A DNA stretch of 39,421 nucleotides, from NCBI GenBank assembly GCA_900766825.1, contig CAAFWU010000060.1, positions 1 to 39,421 of the forward strand, read 5' to 3'. The notes under the pieces are model-generated. The model was not told the origin of the DNA. It ran no database searches and saw nothing but the letters and a program-made list of their open reading frames with translations. Positions 15,746 through 23,902 of the stretch are shown here, piece after piece. Every line of letters begins with the position of its first letter. Positions within the stretch are counted from its first letter, which is position 1. The position numbers and the translations under genes were made by a program. Origin of the DNA: Bacteroidales bacterium. Lineage in GTDB: Bacteria; Bacteroidota; Bacteroidia; Bacteroidales; Marinilabiliaceae.

Positions 15746-16423
15746 GTGGAAATACTCTACGAAGACAACCATATAATTGCCGTGAACAAACAGGTGGGTG
15801 AGATTGTACAGGCCGACAAGACTGGCGACCACACACTGATGGACGATGTAAAGCAATACATCAAGGTGAAGTACAACAAGCCAGGCGATGTTTTTCTAGG
15901 CGTTGTTCACCGCATAGACCGCCCCGTAAGTGGCGTGGTACTGTTTGCTCGCACAAGCAAAGCCTTGTCTCGATTGAACACAATGTTTGCCGAGAAGAGG
16001 GTTAAGAAGATATATTGGGCCATAGTTCAGAACCGTCCCGAGCAGTTGGAGGCTGAGTTGCGCCACTTCATAGGCAAAAACGAAGAAAAAAATAGGGCAC
16101 TGGTATCGGTGAGTCAGCGAACGGGCTACAAAGAGGCCATCTTGAGCTACAAATTGATATCGAGCACCGAGCACCTAAACTTGCTTGAGGTGGAGCTAAA
16201 GACAGGACGACATCACCAGATACGAGCCCAGCTGAGCCGCATAGGTTGCCCCATTCGAGGCGACCTGAAGTACGGCGCAAAACGTAGCAACGAGGGTGGC
16301 GGCATCAACTTACACTCTCGCAAGGTAGAGTTTGAGCATCCCGTGACCCACGAGATGATAAAAATAGAGGCCCCCGTGCCAACACAAGACAATGCATGGC
16401 GAGTATTCGCCAACGTAGAATAA
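15746..16423 (+). CDS. RluA-family RNA pseudouridine synthase
   Basis: This 225-residue enzyme of the RluA family isomerises uridine in rRNA or tRNA. The catalytic motif is VVHRIDRPVSGVVLFARTS with the catalytic Asp at 58 (RluA signature HRxD). A C-terminal LKTGRHHQIRAQLSRIGCPIRGD segment matches the conserved region after the active site. The S4 domain found in RluC/RluD is absent, so the protein is of the short type. The start codon is GTG at 15746, chosen because MEILYEDNHIIAVNK aligns with the usual start of the fold. It lies 45 bases after panB and 24 before ffh. The target site cannot be inferred. Confidence 0.9.
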   Translation: MEILYEDNHIIAVNKQVGEIVQADKTGDHTLMDDVKQYIKVKYNKPGDVFLGVVHRIDRPVSGVVLFARTSKALSRLNTMFAEKRVKKIYWAIVQNRPEQLEAELRHFIGKNEEKNRALVSVSQRTGYKEAILSYKLISSTEHLNLLEVELKTGRHHQIRAQLSRIGCPIRGDLKYGAKRSNEGGGINLHSRKVEFEHPVTHEMIKIEAPVPTQDNAWRVFANVE

Positions 16424-16447
16424 CAACAAAAAACAAGCCACAGCAAA

Positions 16448-17788
16448 ATGTTCGAGAACCTTACAGACCGTCTTGAGAAATCGTTTCAGATGCTCAAGGG
16501 CGAAGGCAAAATCAATGAACTAAACGTAGCCGAGACACTCAAAGACATAAGGAAGGCGCTGTTGGACGCCGACGTTAACTATAAGGTAGCCAAGCAGTTT
16601 ACCGACAACGTAATGCAGAAGGCCATGGGCCAAGACGTGCTGAAGTCGGTAAAGCCAGGTCAGATGATGGTGAGCATTGTCTATGAAGAGCTGACGAGTG
16701 TGATGGGTGGCGACGCCGTAGACGTCAACATCAAAGGTCAGCCCGCCATAGTACTGATGTCGGGTTTGCAAGGCTCTGGTAAAACGACCTTTGCTTGCAA
16801 ATTGGCCAACCAATTCAAGAGCAAGCGCGGCAAAAAGCCCCTATTGGTGGCAGGCGACGTCTACCGTCCTGCGGCCATCAACCAGTTGCAGGTTTTGGGC
16901 GAACAGATAGGCGTTCCCGTGTTCACAGAGGAGGGCAACTCGAACCCCGTGGACTTGGCCCAAAAAGGCATAGCCAAGGCCAAGGCGGAGGGCTGCGATG
17001 TTGTGATAATAGACACTGCAGGTCGTTTGGCCGTTGACGAGCAGATGATGCAAGAGATCGAGGCAATAAAGAAGGCCGTGAAACCCACAGAGACCTTGTT
17101 TGTTGTGGACTCGATGACAGGTCAGGACGCAGTGAACACAGCCCGCGAATTCAACGAACGACTGGACTTTGACGGTGTTGTGCTGACCAAGCTTGACGGC
17201 GACACCCGTGGTGGTGCGGCACTCTCGATACGTCAGGTTGTGAACAAACCCATAAAGTTTGTGGGCACGGGCGAGAAGATGGAGGCCATAGACGTCTTCT
17301 ACCCCTCGCGTATGGCCGACCGCATCTTGGGTATGGGCGATATCCGTTCGCTGGTGGAAAAAGCCAAAGCCCAAATTGACGAAGAGGAGGCCAAGAAACT
17401 CCAGAAGAAGATTGCAACCAACAAGTTCGACTTCGACGACTTCCTGAGTCAGATACAGCAGATCAAGAAGATGGGTAACCTCAAGGACTTGGCGTCTATG
17501 ATACCGGGCGTAGGCAAGATGCTGAAAAACGTGGACATAGACGACAATGCCTTCAAGGGTATAGAGGCCATCATACGCTCAATGACCCCCACCGAGCGCA
17601 AGCAGCCCGAGATAATCAACGGCAGCCGAAGGAAACGCATTGCCATGGGTAGCGGCACAACAATTCAGGAGGTCAACCGCCTACTGAAGCAGTTTGAAGA
17701 GACCCGCAAGGTGATGAAATTGATGAACTCTGGCGCAGGTCGCAACATGGCCCGTATGCTTGGTGGACTAAAGGGTCGGATGAAATAA
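16448..17788 (+). CDS. ffh: signal recognition particle protein Ffh
   Basis: Ffh is the GTPase of the signal recognition particle that binds 4.5S RNA and signal sequences and delivers ribosomes to FtsY. The 446-residue protein shows the N helical bundle (1-90), the G domain with GLQGSGKTT at 106-114, DTAGRLAVDE, TKLDGDTRGGAAL and the GTGEKM closing segment, then a methionine-rich M domain from about residue 328 ending MARMLGGLKGRMK. The M domain carries the RNA-binding region with GSRRKRIAMGSGTT. It probably shares a transcript with panB and folD. No SRP RNA gene was seen in the window. Confidence 0.97.
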   Translation: MFENLTDRLEKSFQMLKGEGKINELNVAETLKDIRKALLDADVNYKVAKQFTDNVMQKAMGQDVLKSVKPGQMMVSIVYEELTSVMGGDAVDVNIKGQPAIVLMSGLQGSGKTTFACKLANQFKSKRGKKPLLVAGDVYRPAAINQLQVLGEQIGVPVFTEEGNSNPVDLAQKGIAKAKAEGCDVVIIDTAGRLAVDEQMMQEIEAIKKAVKPTETLFVVDSMTGQDAVNTAREFNERLDFDGVVLTKLDGDTRGGAALSIRQVVNKPIKFVGTGEKMEAIDVFYPSRMADRILGMGDIRSLVEKAKAQIDEEEAKKLQKKIATNKFDFDDFLSQIQQIKKMGNLKDLASMIPGVGKMLKNVDIDDNAFKGIEAIIRSMTPTERKQPEIINGSRRKRIAMGSGTTIQEVNRLLKQFEETRKVMKLMNSGAGRNMARMLGGLKGRMK

Positions 17789-17819
17789 GAAATAACCTAA
17801 CACCCAAAAACTTAAACCC

Positions 17820-18695
17820 ATGCAAATAATAGACGGAAAGGCCACAGCCAAGCAGATAAGGCAAGAGATAGCCGCCGAGGTAGAGACCATGGTGGCCAAC
17901 GGAGCCAAACGCCCCCATCTGGCAGCAGTGTTGGTTGGTCATGACGGCGGCAGCGAGACCTACGTGGCCAACAAAATCAAGGCCTGCGAAGAGTGCGGTT
18001 TCGTGTCGTCACTCAAACGGTTTGAGGCCGACATAACCGAAGAGCAGCTGCTCGGCGTTGTAAAAGATCTTAACGAAGACCCCGACGTAGACGGCTTCAT
18101 AGTTCAGTTGCCTCTGCCCAAACACATATCGGAAGAGAAGGTGACCGAGGCCATAGACCCCCGCAAAGACGTAGACGGGTTCCATCCCCAAAACGTTGGT
18201 CGCATGACCATAGGAGCCCCCGCCTTCATCTCGGCCACGCCCCAAGGCATAGTGGAACTCATACGCCGCTACGGAGTTGAGACCAAGGGCAAAAAAGCTG
18301 TGGTGATTGGTCGCAGCAACATTGTGGGTCGACCCATGAGTATCTTGCTGTCTCAGAAGGGTATAGACTGCACCGTAACTTTATGTCATAGCCGCACGCC
18401 CAACATTGCCGAGGTATGCCGCGAAGCCGACATAGTGGTGGCCGCCATAGGCAAACCAGGTTTTGTGACAGCCGATATGGTGAAAGAGGGCGCCACGGTG
18501 ATAGACGTTGGAACCACACGCGTGACTGACCCCACAGCAGCCCGCGGATGGAGACTGCGAGGCGATGTGGACTACGAGAATGTGGCCCCAAAATGCAGCT
18601 ACATAACCCCCGTGCCAGGTGGCGTAGGTCCCATGACCATCTGCTCGCTTATGCAGAACACCCTGCTGGCAGCCAAGAAAGCTATATATAAATAG
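17820..18695 (+). CDS. folD: methylenetetrahydrofolate dehydrogenase / methenyltetrahydrofolate cyclohydrolase
   Basis: FolD is a bifunctional cytoplasmic enzyme that interconverts 5,10-methylene-THF, methenyl-THF and 10-formyl-THF with NADP+. The 291-residue product is family length. Motifs seen are YVANKIKACEECGF with the catalytic Lys, GFIVQLPLPKHI, KDVDGFHPQNVGRM, the nucleotide-binding VIGRSNIVGRPMS and PVPGGVGPMT near the C-terminus. It begins 31 bases after ffh. The coding strand is C-rich (25 C versus 12 G in 18181-18240), opposite to the + strand gene gluQ on the left of the window. Confidence 0.97.
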   Translation: MQIIDGKATAKQIRQEIAAEVETMVANGAKRPHLAAVLVGHDGGSETYVANKIKACEECGFVSSLKRFEADITEEQLLGVVKDLNEDPDVDGFIVQLPLPKHISEEKVTEAIDPRKDVDGFHPQNVGRMTIGAPAFISATPQGIVELIRRYGVETKGKKAVVIGRSNIVGRPMSILLSQKGIDCTVTLCHSRTPNIAEVCREADIVVAAIGKPGFVTADMVKEGATVIDVGTTRVTDPTAARGWRLRGDVDYENVAPKCSYITPVPGGVGPMTICSLMQNTLLAAKKAIYK

Positions 18696-18704
18696 GTATA
18701 GAAC

Positions 18705-18731
18705 CTTGGGTTCGGGCAAAACGAACCTAAG
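18705..18731 (+). terminator. hairpin after folD, weak terminator
   Basis: CTTGGGTTCG (18705-18714) pairs with CGAACCTAAG (18722-18731), 10 pairs with one G-U, around a 7-base loop. No T run follows, so it may be a Rho-dependent or processing hairpin rather than a standard terminator. Confidence 0.45.
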
Positions 18732-18748
18732 CAACCAAAAGAACAGAG

Positions 18749-18810
18749 ATCCAAAACGAGACGTGGCAACACACAGCGCACAGAGAGTTGTGACTACGTT
18801 TCGTTTTGGA
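18749..18810 (+). promoter_or_regulatory. long inverted repeat in the leader of the DUF4861-like gene
   Basis: TCCAAAACGAGACGT (18750-18764) is complementary to ACGTTTCGTTTTGGA (18796-18810) with one G-U position, enclosing a 31-base loop. It ends 43 bases before the start codon at 18854. It could be an RNA regulatory stem or an operator. Confidence 0.45.
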
Positions 18811-18853
18811 CAATTTTGAATAAGGAAGAACGAGAAAAACGCATACCACAGCC

Positions 18854-19843
18854 ATGAAAATCGACCATAACGACCAGAACATAGAAAAAGGCACAGCCAA
18901 AATTGCAAAAGCATTCAAAGCCCCCAAAGGCTTGGTTACAATGATTATGTTGGCCGCCACCGCAATGACCATCGGAGCCGAAGCCCAGCAAACAGCAACT
19001 GCCGAGGGCAAAGGACGGCAGACCGATGTGAGCTTGTTCATGAAAAAGGATAAAGCACAACGTGCGGTTATAGACACATCGGCCAACGACATGTACAAAA
19101 CCATTGGGCACCATGGACCTGCGGTAGAGAACAGCATGATGGCTCTGCGAATCTACTGCAAGGCGGGCTGCGCCATAGACGTATACTCCAAGACCAAGCC
19201 CGAGTTGGAGCTGACCAAATATGGATGGTACCCCACTCAGGAACAGATTGAGTCAGGCGCTGGCTGCGATGAATATCGCGTTGGTAAGACCACGGGCCTA
19301 GGTGGCTTTGGCTTGTGGGATGGAGAAAAAACAGTTCCTTTGACCTCGACCAATGGCCGACGCATTGAGGCCACCACAGACGACGAAGGGGCTCAGATAT
19401 CGATGACGGTGCGCGGTGTGGAGTACAAAGGCGAGAAGATTGACGTGAAGCTGAGCGTGAGGGTTACGGAGAGTAGCCGCGTGGCAGAGATAGAGGCCGA
19501 ATGTATTAGCGGACAGAAGGTTGTGTTTGTATCTGGCATCAATTTTCACCCAGGACAGACAGTGGTGGAGAGCGAGAATGGAAGAGAGGGACGCATGGCA
19601 ACGTGGGGCGTACACCCAGCAGACATTGTGGCCAACCCACTGCCCATTGGCGGCGGTCTGGTCTACGATGCCAAGGTATGGCAACAAGACAAGATTGACA
19701 CTGCCAACGGCTTCTTGCCCATCAAGACACGCAAGGCAGTGAAGAGAGCCAAGGTTCGTGTGGTTGCAGCATGCCAACGCGAGGGCGAGGTGAACGACAT
19801 GGCTAAGTTTATGAACTTGGTTCAGGGGCTTAGTCTCAAATAG
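18854..19843 (+). CDS. secreted protein, DUF4861-like
   Basis: This 329-residue protein has an N-terminal hydrophobic segment at about 27-44 (GLVTMIMLAATAMTIGAEAQ) after an unusually long basic region of 26 residues. This looks like a Sec signal with possible cleavage after AEA. The mature part has segments such as YKTIGHHGPAVENSMMALRI, GGFGLWDGEKTVPL and GGLVYDAKVW, which resemble DUF4861 proteins, often found near polysaccharide utilisation genes. The family assignment is from memory of the pattern and is moderate. The stop lies only 9 bases before the histidine kinase start, so it is probably translated from the same mRNA. A role as a ligand-binding input to that kinase is inference. Confidence 0.6.
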   Translation: MKIDHNDQNIEKGTAKIAKAFKAPKGLVTMIMLAATAMTIGAEAQQTATAEGKGRQTDVSLFMKKDKAQRAVIDTSANDMYKTIGHHGPAVENSMMALRIYCKAGCAIDVYSKTKPELELTKYGWYPTQEQIESGAGCDEYRVGKTTGLGGFGLWDGEKTVPLTSTNGRRIEATTDDEGAQISMTVRGVEYKGEKIDVKLSVRVTESSRVAEIEAECISGQKVVFVSGINFHPGQTVVESENGREGRMATWGVHPADIVANPLPIGGGLVYDAKVWQQDKIDTANGFLPIKTRKAVKRAKVRVVAACQREGEVNDMAKFMNLVQGLSLK

Positions 19844-19852
19844 TTAGACAGA

Positions 19853-20824
19853 ATGTCATTTGATATATTTTGGTTTCTGAACTGCGCGCTGCAGGTGTTT
19901 GCGGCGGTGTTGGCCATAAAGCTAATGCGTCTGACCCGGTCGAACATGGGCTGGATATTCATCAGTTTGGGCTTGGTGGTAATGTCGTCGCGCAGCGTGA
20001 TACAGATAGTCAATGTGTTTTGGCCAGGGTTTGGTTTCAACACCCACTTGCCATACACAATAGGCAGTTTGGTGGTTTCGGCTTGCTTGGCCATTGGCGT
20101 ATTCATGATAAAGAAGATGTTTGTGGCACTAAACGAAGCCGAAACCAAACAGAGGGAATATGAGAAAATGCTGCTAAACACCACGGTGATGACCGAGGAA
20201 AACGAGCGACGGAGGTTTGCCACCGAATTGCACGACGGATTGGGTCCCATACTGTCTTCGATTAAGATGAGCTTTTCGGTTGTGGCGGACGATGTGAAGG
20301 ACGATGAAGTGAGGCGGAATTTGGAGAATGCCATAAACGAAGCCATTGTAACGGTGCGTGAGGTGAGCAACAACATGAGCCCCCACATACTCACAAACCT
20401 AGGATTGCGTCAGGCCATAGTGAGTTTCATTGGCAAAATAGTGTTCCCCAAAGACATGAAGTTGAGCTACAACATAACGATAGGCAACAAACGCTATCCA
20501 GCTACAAACGAGATAGTTATGTATCGCGTATTTTGCGAATTGCTCAACAACACGCTAAAGCACTCGGGTGCCACAGCCATAAACTTCAGACTGGACGAAG
20601 AGGGTGAAGACCTAAAATTGACCTATAAAGACAACGGAACAGGCTTTGACCTAAAAATTGCCGAAGAGCAGCGCCGTGGAATGGGATTATACAACATCAT
20701 ATCGCGCGTGACGTCTATAAAAGGGACCTATAAATTCCGGACTGGCAGCGAAGACCCAAAGTCCGACGACATATACAAGGAACACGGCATGGTTGCCGAG
20801 ATAACGGTTCCAGTAAAGGAATAA
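19853..20824 (+). CDS. sensor histidine kinase, NarX/HisKA_3 type
   Basis: This 323-residue membrane kinase has three predicted N-terminal membrane helices (about 5-25, 33-55, 67-88) and only a short extracytoplasmic loop, so it may sense within the membrane or through a partner. A short coiled region precedes the HisKA_3 dimerisation segment ERRRFATELHDGLGPILSS with phospho-accepting H127. The HATPase domain follows: N-box ELLNNTLKHSG (N232/N233), D-box KDNGTGFD (D260), and RRGMGLYNI. It pairs with the response regulator 22 bases downstream. It is coupled to the upstream secreted protein by a 9-base gap. Confidence 0.92.
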   Translation: MSFDIFWFLNCALQVFAAVLAIKLMRLTRSNMGWIFISLGLVVMSSRSVIQIVNVFWPGFGFNTHLPYTIGSLVVSACLAIGVFMIKKMFVALNEAETKQREYEKMLLNTTVMTEENERRRFATELHDGLGPILSSIKMSFSVVADDVKDDEVRRNLENAINEAIVTVREVSNNMSPHILTNLGLRQAIVSFIGKIVFPKDMKLSYNITIGNKRYPATNEIVMYRVFCELLNNTLKHSGATAINFRLDEEGEDLKLTYKDNGTGFDLKIAEEQRRGMGLYNIISRVTSIKGTYKFRTGSEDPKSDDIYKEHGMVAEITVPVKE

Positions 20825-20846
20825 AGAACGACAAAAAAGAGATGCA

Positions 20847-21473
20847 ATGAACATATGGCTTGTAGATGACCATCAGCTCTTTAGGGCAGGGTTCAAGACG
20901 TTGCTATGTAGGCTAAGAGATGCCAACGTGACGTTTGAGGCCAACGATGGTCAGGAGTTCATAGACCATTTGTATGTGGCCAAACCCGACGTTGTGTTTA
21001 TGGACATAGCCATGCCGAACATGGACGGTGTGGTAGCCACAGAGCGCGCATTAGCCCAATGGCCCGAGATAAAAATAATCATCCTATCGATGTTTGGCGA
21101 GAAGGAATACTACGCCAAATTGGTAGACATTGGCATAAGAGGCTTTCTGCTAAAGAGTTGCGACTTCAAGGAAGTGGAAATGGCGCTCGAGGCAGTAAAA
21201 AACGGCGACTACTATTTTTCGCAAGAGTTGCTACAACAGATGGTATTCCAATCGTCGCAAGGACAGCCAGACAACGAACTGTCGCAGAGGGAAAAAGATG
21301 TGCTGACGCAGATATGCAATGGCGACTCGAATCAGGAGATAGCCGAAAAACTGTTCATAAGCAAACGCACCGTGGAGAAACACCGCGCTAACATAATGAT
21401 GAAGACAGGTTGTGGCAACACAGCATCACTTGTTGTGTTTGCAGTAAAAAATGGACTATATAAGATTAATTAG
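20847..21473 (+). CDS. response regulator, NarL/LuxR type
   Basis: This is a 208-residue regulator. The receiver domain (1-120) has the acidic pair D7/D8, phospho-acceptor D53 in FMDIAMPNMDG, and K103 in FLLKSCD. The LuxR-type helix-turn-helix (about 143-205) reads LSQREKDVLTQICNGDSNQE, then IAEKLFISKRTVEKHRANI. It is cotranscribed with the kinase just upstream. The target genes are unknown. Candidates include the downstream sigma-factor group, which begins after an 886-base gap. Confidence 0.94.
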   Translation: MNIWLVDDHQLFRAGFKTLLCRLRDANVTFEANDGQEFIDHLYVAKPDVVFMDIAMPNMDGVVATERALAQWPEIKIIILSMFGEKEYYAKLVDIGIRGFLLKSCDFKEVEMALEAVKNGDYYFSQELLQQMVFQSSQGQPDNELSQREKDVLTQICNGDSNQEIAEKLFISKRTVEKHRANIMMKTGCGNTASLVVFAVKNGLYKIN

Positions 21474-21615
21474 TGAGAGAAAAATAAGAAGGAAACAGAG
21501 AAAAATGAGTAAAGAGAAGAGAGTATAAAACGCTGAAAGACAAGTCCAAGTAGAAAAGGTTACTACTTTGAGCAAAAAAGTGCAACAAAAATAGAATGTT
21601 TTTAGATAATATTTA

Positions 21616-21623
21616 TAACTTTG
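21616..21623 (+). promoter_or_regulatory. promoter -7 element TAACTTTG in the long gap
   Basis: TAACTTTG matches TAnnTTTG. It lies about 740 bases upstream of the sigma-factor start, so it would produce either a very long leader or a separate RNA starting near 21630. Confidence 0.55.
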
Positions 21624-22339
21624 TAGTACACGCTCAGTGAGCACCCACTCAACTCAACTGTTTGTGAGTTCTTGATGAGTTCTTTTAAGTTGTGTAGTAA
21701 AAATAAAATACAATAAAAGGTGAATTTGGCGAGGGGCGAACCCACAGAAGCCAGACGAACCAGAAACTCAAAGCATATTTTGCCTATGATTCATTGGTAC
21801 TCTGTTTTTTAATTATTAGAGTATCGAAACAAAAGTCGAGAGGCTAAGATTCGTAAAAAATATTGATGAAAGGAGCATATCGGTGTCTGCTCAAGAAGAG
21901 AGCGACAAGAAGTGCAGTCATTGGTAGACACGAAAAGACACAGCAGAAGGTCTAAGGCGACCATGGGTATGAAAGCCCAAGTTACTAGATGCGGTTTGAT
22001 AATTGAGACTGCTTAAGAAAACAAGCAGAACGCAACAGAAAACCAGCAAGTAACAAGCCAGAAGTAGACGAGAGAAAAGCATAATGACGATGCAGGTCTT
22101 TAAATAGAAAAGAAGATCGAATCGTATAGGAGGTTCTAAGCTAAAGGAAAGTTTGGGGTTGCTGAGTATAAAAGAAGGCAATCCAAAAGAAAAAAATCCT
22201 GAAGAAGATAGAGACCTCGATGCTTAGCAAGAAGTTTACCGAGGCATACCAGCCAAAGAAAGCGAACGAAATAGGGAGTAAATTCGCAATGAATGAAACT
22301 GACCATTAGATGCTGCCCCCCCTACCCTCTTAGGCTATT

Positions 22340-22358
22340 GTTTCACAAAAAATGAAAC
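22340..22358 (+). promoter_or_regulatory. inverted repeat abutting the sigma-factor start codon
   Basis: GTTTCA (22340-22345) and TGAAAC (22353-22358) form an inverted repeat with a 7-base A-rich spacer, ending one base before the ATG at 22360. TGAAAC also occurs at 22294-22299 and 22987-22992. It could be an operator, a translational control stem, or an ECF -35-like element. Confidence 0.4.
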
Positions 22359-22359
22359 T

Positions 22360-22953
22360 ATGGCAAATATGATTCTTACAACAAAAAAGAGCCTCAGCTC
22401 AAGTGAATTGTACAATGCATATGAGGCAACCAAGTCAGAGAAAGCATTGAATGGCTTGATGGAAATATGCCGAAATGTTGCTATGTCCATCCTAAAATAC
22501 AAGTCGATAAGATTAGAGGATGCAGAAGATTTGAGTCAGATTGTATGCGAAAGGGTATGGAAATCCTTGACAGAGGGACGATACGGAGAATGCGGCAAGT
22601 TTGAAGGATATGTAGCTCGCATAAGCAACAACGCATTTAGGGATTGGATCGACAAAGAACAAAAATGCAGATGCTCTTCTTTTACTAAATGCGAGAATTG
22701 CGACTTTAGCGATTATGATGAAGAAGAAGATGCCGCATTGAAGGAGAGCAGACTACGATTTATTGAGGACGCAATAGAGAAGCTAAGCGAGAACTTGAAG
22801 AATGTGGTTAAGATGCGCCTTGAGGATGTGGCATTCAAAGATATAGCCAAGAATACAAATGTAAGTTTAGGCACAGCATTGGCAAGGCAGAACTATGCAG
22901 TGAAAGCAATAGTGAAAGAGGTTGCAATGAATGGGCAAGACTTGTTCATGTAA
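22360..22953 (+). CDS. RNA polymerase sigma factor, ECF type, with Cys-rich linker
   Basis: This 197-residue protein has sigma region 2 at about residues 32-102 (DAEDLSQIVCERVWKSL, EGYVARISNNAFRDWIDKEQ) and region 4 at about 135-190 (IEKLSENLKNVVKMRLEDV, FKDIAKNTNVSLGTALARQN). Between them is the cluster C103-R-C105 and C111-E-N-C114 (CxC, five residues, CxxC) followed by an acidic stretch DYDEEEDA. The four cysteines could bind zinc or sense redox state. Such a linker is unusual in ECF factors. No adjacent FecR/anti-sigma membrane protein is present. Downstream genes encode HPt and STAS proteins. ECF membership is well supported, the sensing role is inference. Confidence 0.85.
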   Translation: MANMILTTKKSLSSSELYNAYEATKSEKALNGLMEICRNVAMSILKYKSIRLEDAEDLSQIVCERVWKSLTEGRYGECGKFEGYVARISNNAFRDWIDKEQKCRCSSFTKCENCDFSDYDEEEDAALKESRLRFIEDAIEKLSENLKNVVKMRLEDVAFKDIAKNTNVSLGTALARQNYAVKAIVKEVAMNGQDLFM

Positions 22954-23007
22954 CCCCCACAAAAATCAATCATAACTCTCTGTTTTTGAAACAAACACAC
23001 ACGGAGT

Positions 23008-23463
23008 ATGCCAGACTTGATAGATATGGCCTACGTAGATGAGGCAAGTGATGGCAATGCGGATCTTAAGCGGGAATTGCTCAGTCTGTTTATGGAACAA
23101 CTGGAGAGCCAACCCGACTTAATGAAGAAGTTGGCCGACACAACGGACTACGACTCATTGGCCAAGACGGCACATAAATTCAAGGCTTCGGCTTTGTATA
23201 TGGGCATGTCGGAGATGGCCATAGCCTTAAAGAAACTGGAAATAGTATCAAAAAAGCTCTACGTGCGTTCGGACAGTACTGGTTTATCGGCAACAGATAA
23301 GATGCTATACATCAACCAGATAAACGGACTGACCGAAGATTTGGACAAATGGACAGATGCAAATTTGAGCCATGAAGGGGTGTTATGCTTGATAAATTTT
23401 TGTAAATTGCAATCTCAATTAGCCATAAAAGAGACACAACAGTTTCTGACACATATGGCATAA
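23008..23463 (+). CDS. HPt-domain phosphotransfer protein
   Basis: This 151-residue soluble protein has a helical histidine phosphotransfer pattern: DLKRELLSLFMEQLESQPDLM, then LAKTAHKFKASALYMGMSEM with the likely phospho-accepting H56 (family pattern H-x-x-K). It lies between a sigma factor and a STAS protein with no histidine kinase or receiver domain in the same run, so its partners are elsewhere. The two-component pair ending at 21473 lacks the hybrid receiver such proteins usually use. The C-terminal 50 residues beyond the HPt core are not recognised. Confidence 0.75.
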   Translation: MPDLIDMAYVDEASDGNADLKRELLSLFMEQLESQPDLMKKLADTTDYDSLAKTAHKFKASALYMGMSEMAIALKKLEIVSKKLYVRSDSTGLSATDKMLYINQINGLTEDLDKWTDANLSHEGVLCLINFCKLQSQLAIKETQQFLTHMA

Positions 23464-23530
23464 GAAAAAGCAAGCCGAAGCTGCCCAACCCTCGGTAATG
23501 GCAAGACAAAGACACACCAATTTATAAACG

Positions 23531-23836
23531 ATGATAGACGTTAAGAAGAGTCTCTCTGGCATTGTGGTCACCCCCACCGATGTTGATCGCCTCACGGTGA
23601 CCAATGCAGGTGAGTTAAAAAAATCGTTAGCGCTCCAGTTTTCTTCTGGTTCATGCGATGTATTCCTGGATCTGAGGAACATAAAGTATATGGACTCAAC
23701 AGGCGTTAGCGTTCTTATCAGTGGCGTTAAGTCCTCGCGCGAGCAGAATAGAAATTTTGTGCTTCAGAATGTGCAGCCAGATGTTCGCAAGTTGCTGGGA
23801 CTTATGAAGATTGACAAGATAGTGGACATAGAGTAG
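23531..23836 (+). CDS. STAS-domain protein, anti-sigma-factor antagonist type
   Basis: This 101-residue single-domain STAS protein has the SpoIIAA/RsbV signature DLRNIKYMDSTGVSVLISG with the potential phosphoserine S56 immediately after D55. In the classical system such a protein is phosphorylated by an anti-sigma kinase of the RsbW/SpoIIAB type and, when dephosphorylated, releases a sigma factor. No such kinase is encoded in this window. The position downstream of an ECF sigma factor and an HPt protein hints at a partner-switching or mixed phosphorelay circuit. Confidence 0.85.
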   Translation: MIDVKKSLSGIVVTPTDVDRLTVTNAGELKKSLALQFSSGSCDVFLDLRNIKYMDSTGVSVLISGVKSSREQNRNFVLQNVQPDVRKLLGLMKIDKIVDIE

Positions 23837-23902
23837 GGACAAATATGGCGGTGCAAGCCGCACGCTTTGCAGAGGCTAAAGCACCAGCTATTTCGATAAG
23901 AT

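Larger units (their letters stand above)
21474..22359 (+). other. 886-base purine-rich non-coding stretch
   Basis: No plausible protein gene is visible on either strand. The open frames on minus translate the pyrimidine strand into low-complexity Phe/Leu/Ser. The + strand is A/G-rich. It contains a good promoter element at 21616-21623, CTCA/TGAG inverted repeats just downstream (about 21640-21690), a weak hairpin GGTACTCT/AGAGTATC at 21796-21825, and a hairpin next to the start codon of the following gene. It could be a long 5' leader or encode a small RNA. No known RNA family was recognised. Confidence 0.6.

Noticed and set aside
21456..22181. Two minus-strand hydrophobic open frames in the long gap
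   Set aside because: They translate a pyrimidine-rich strand into Phe/Leu/Ser-rich low complexity with no start context or family pattern.
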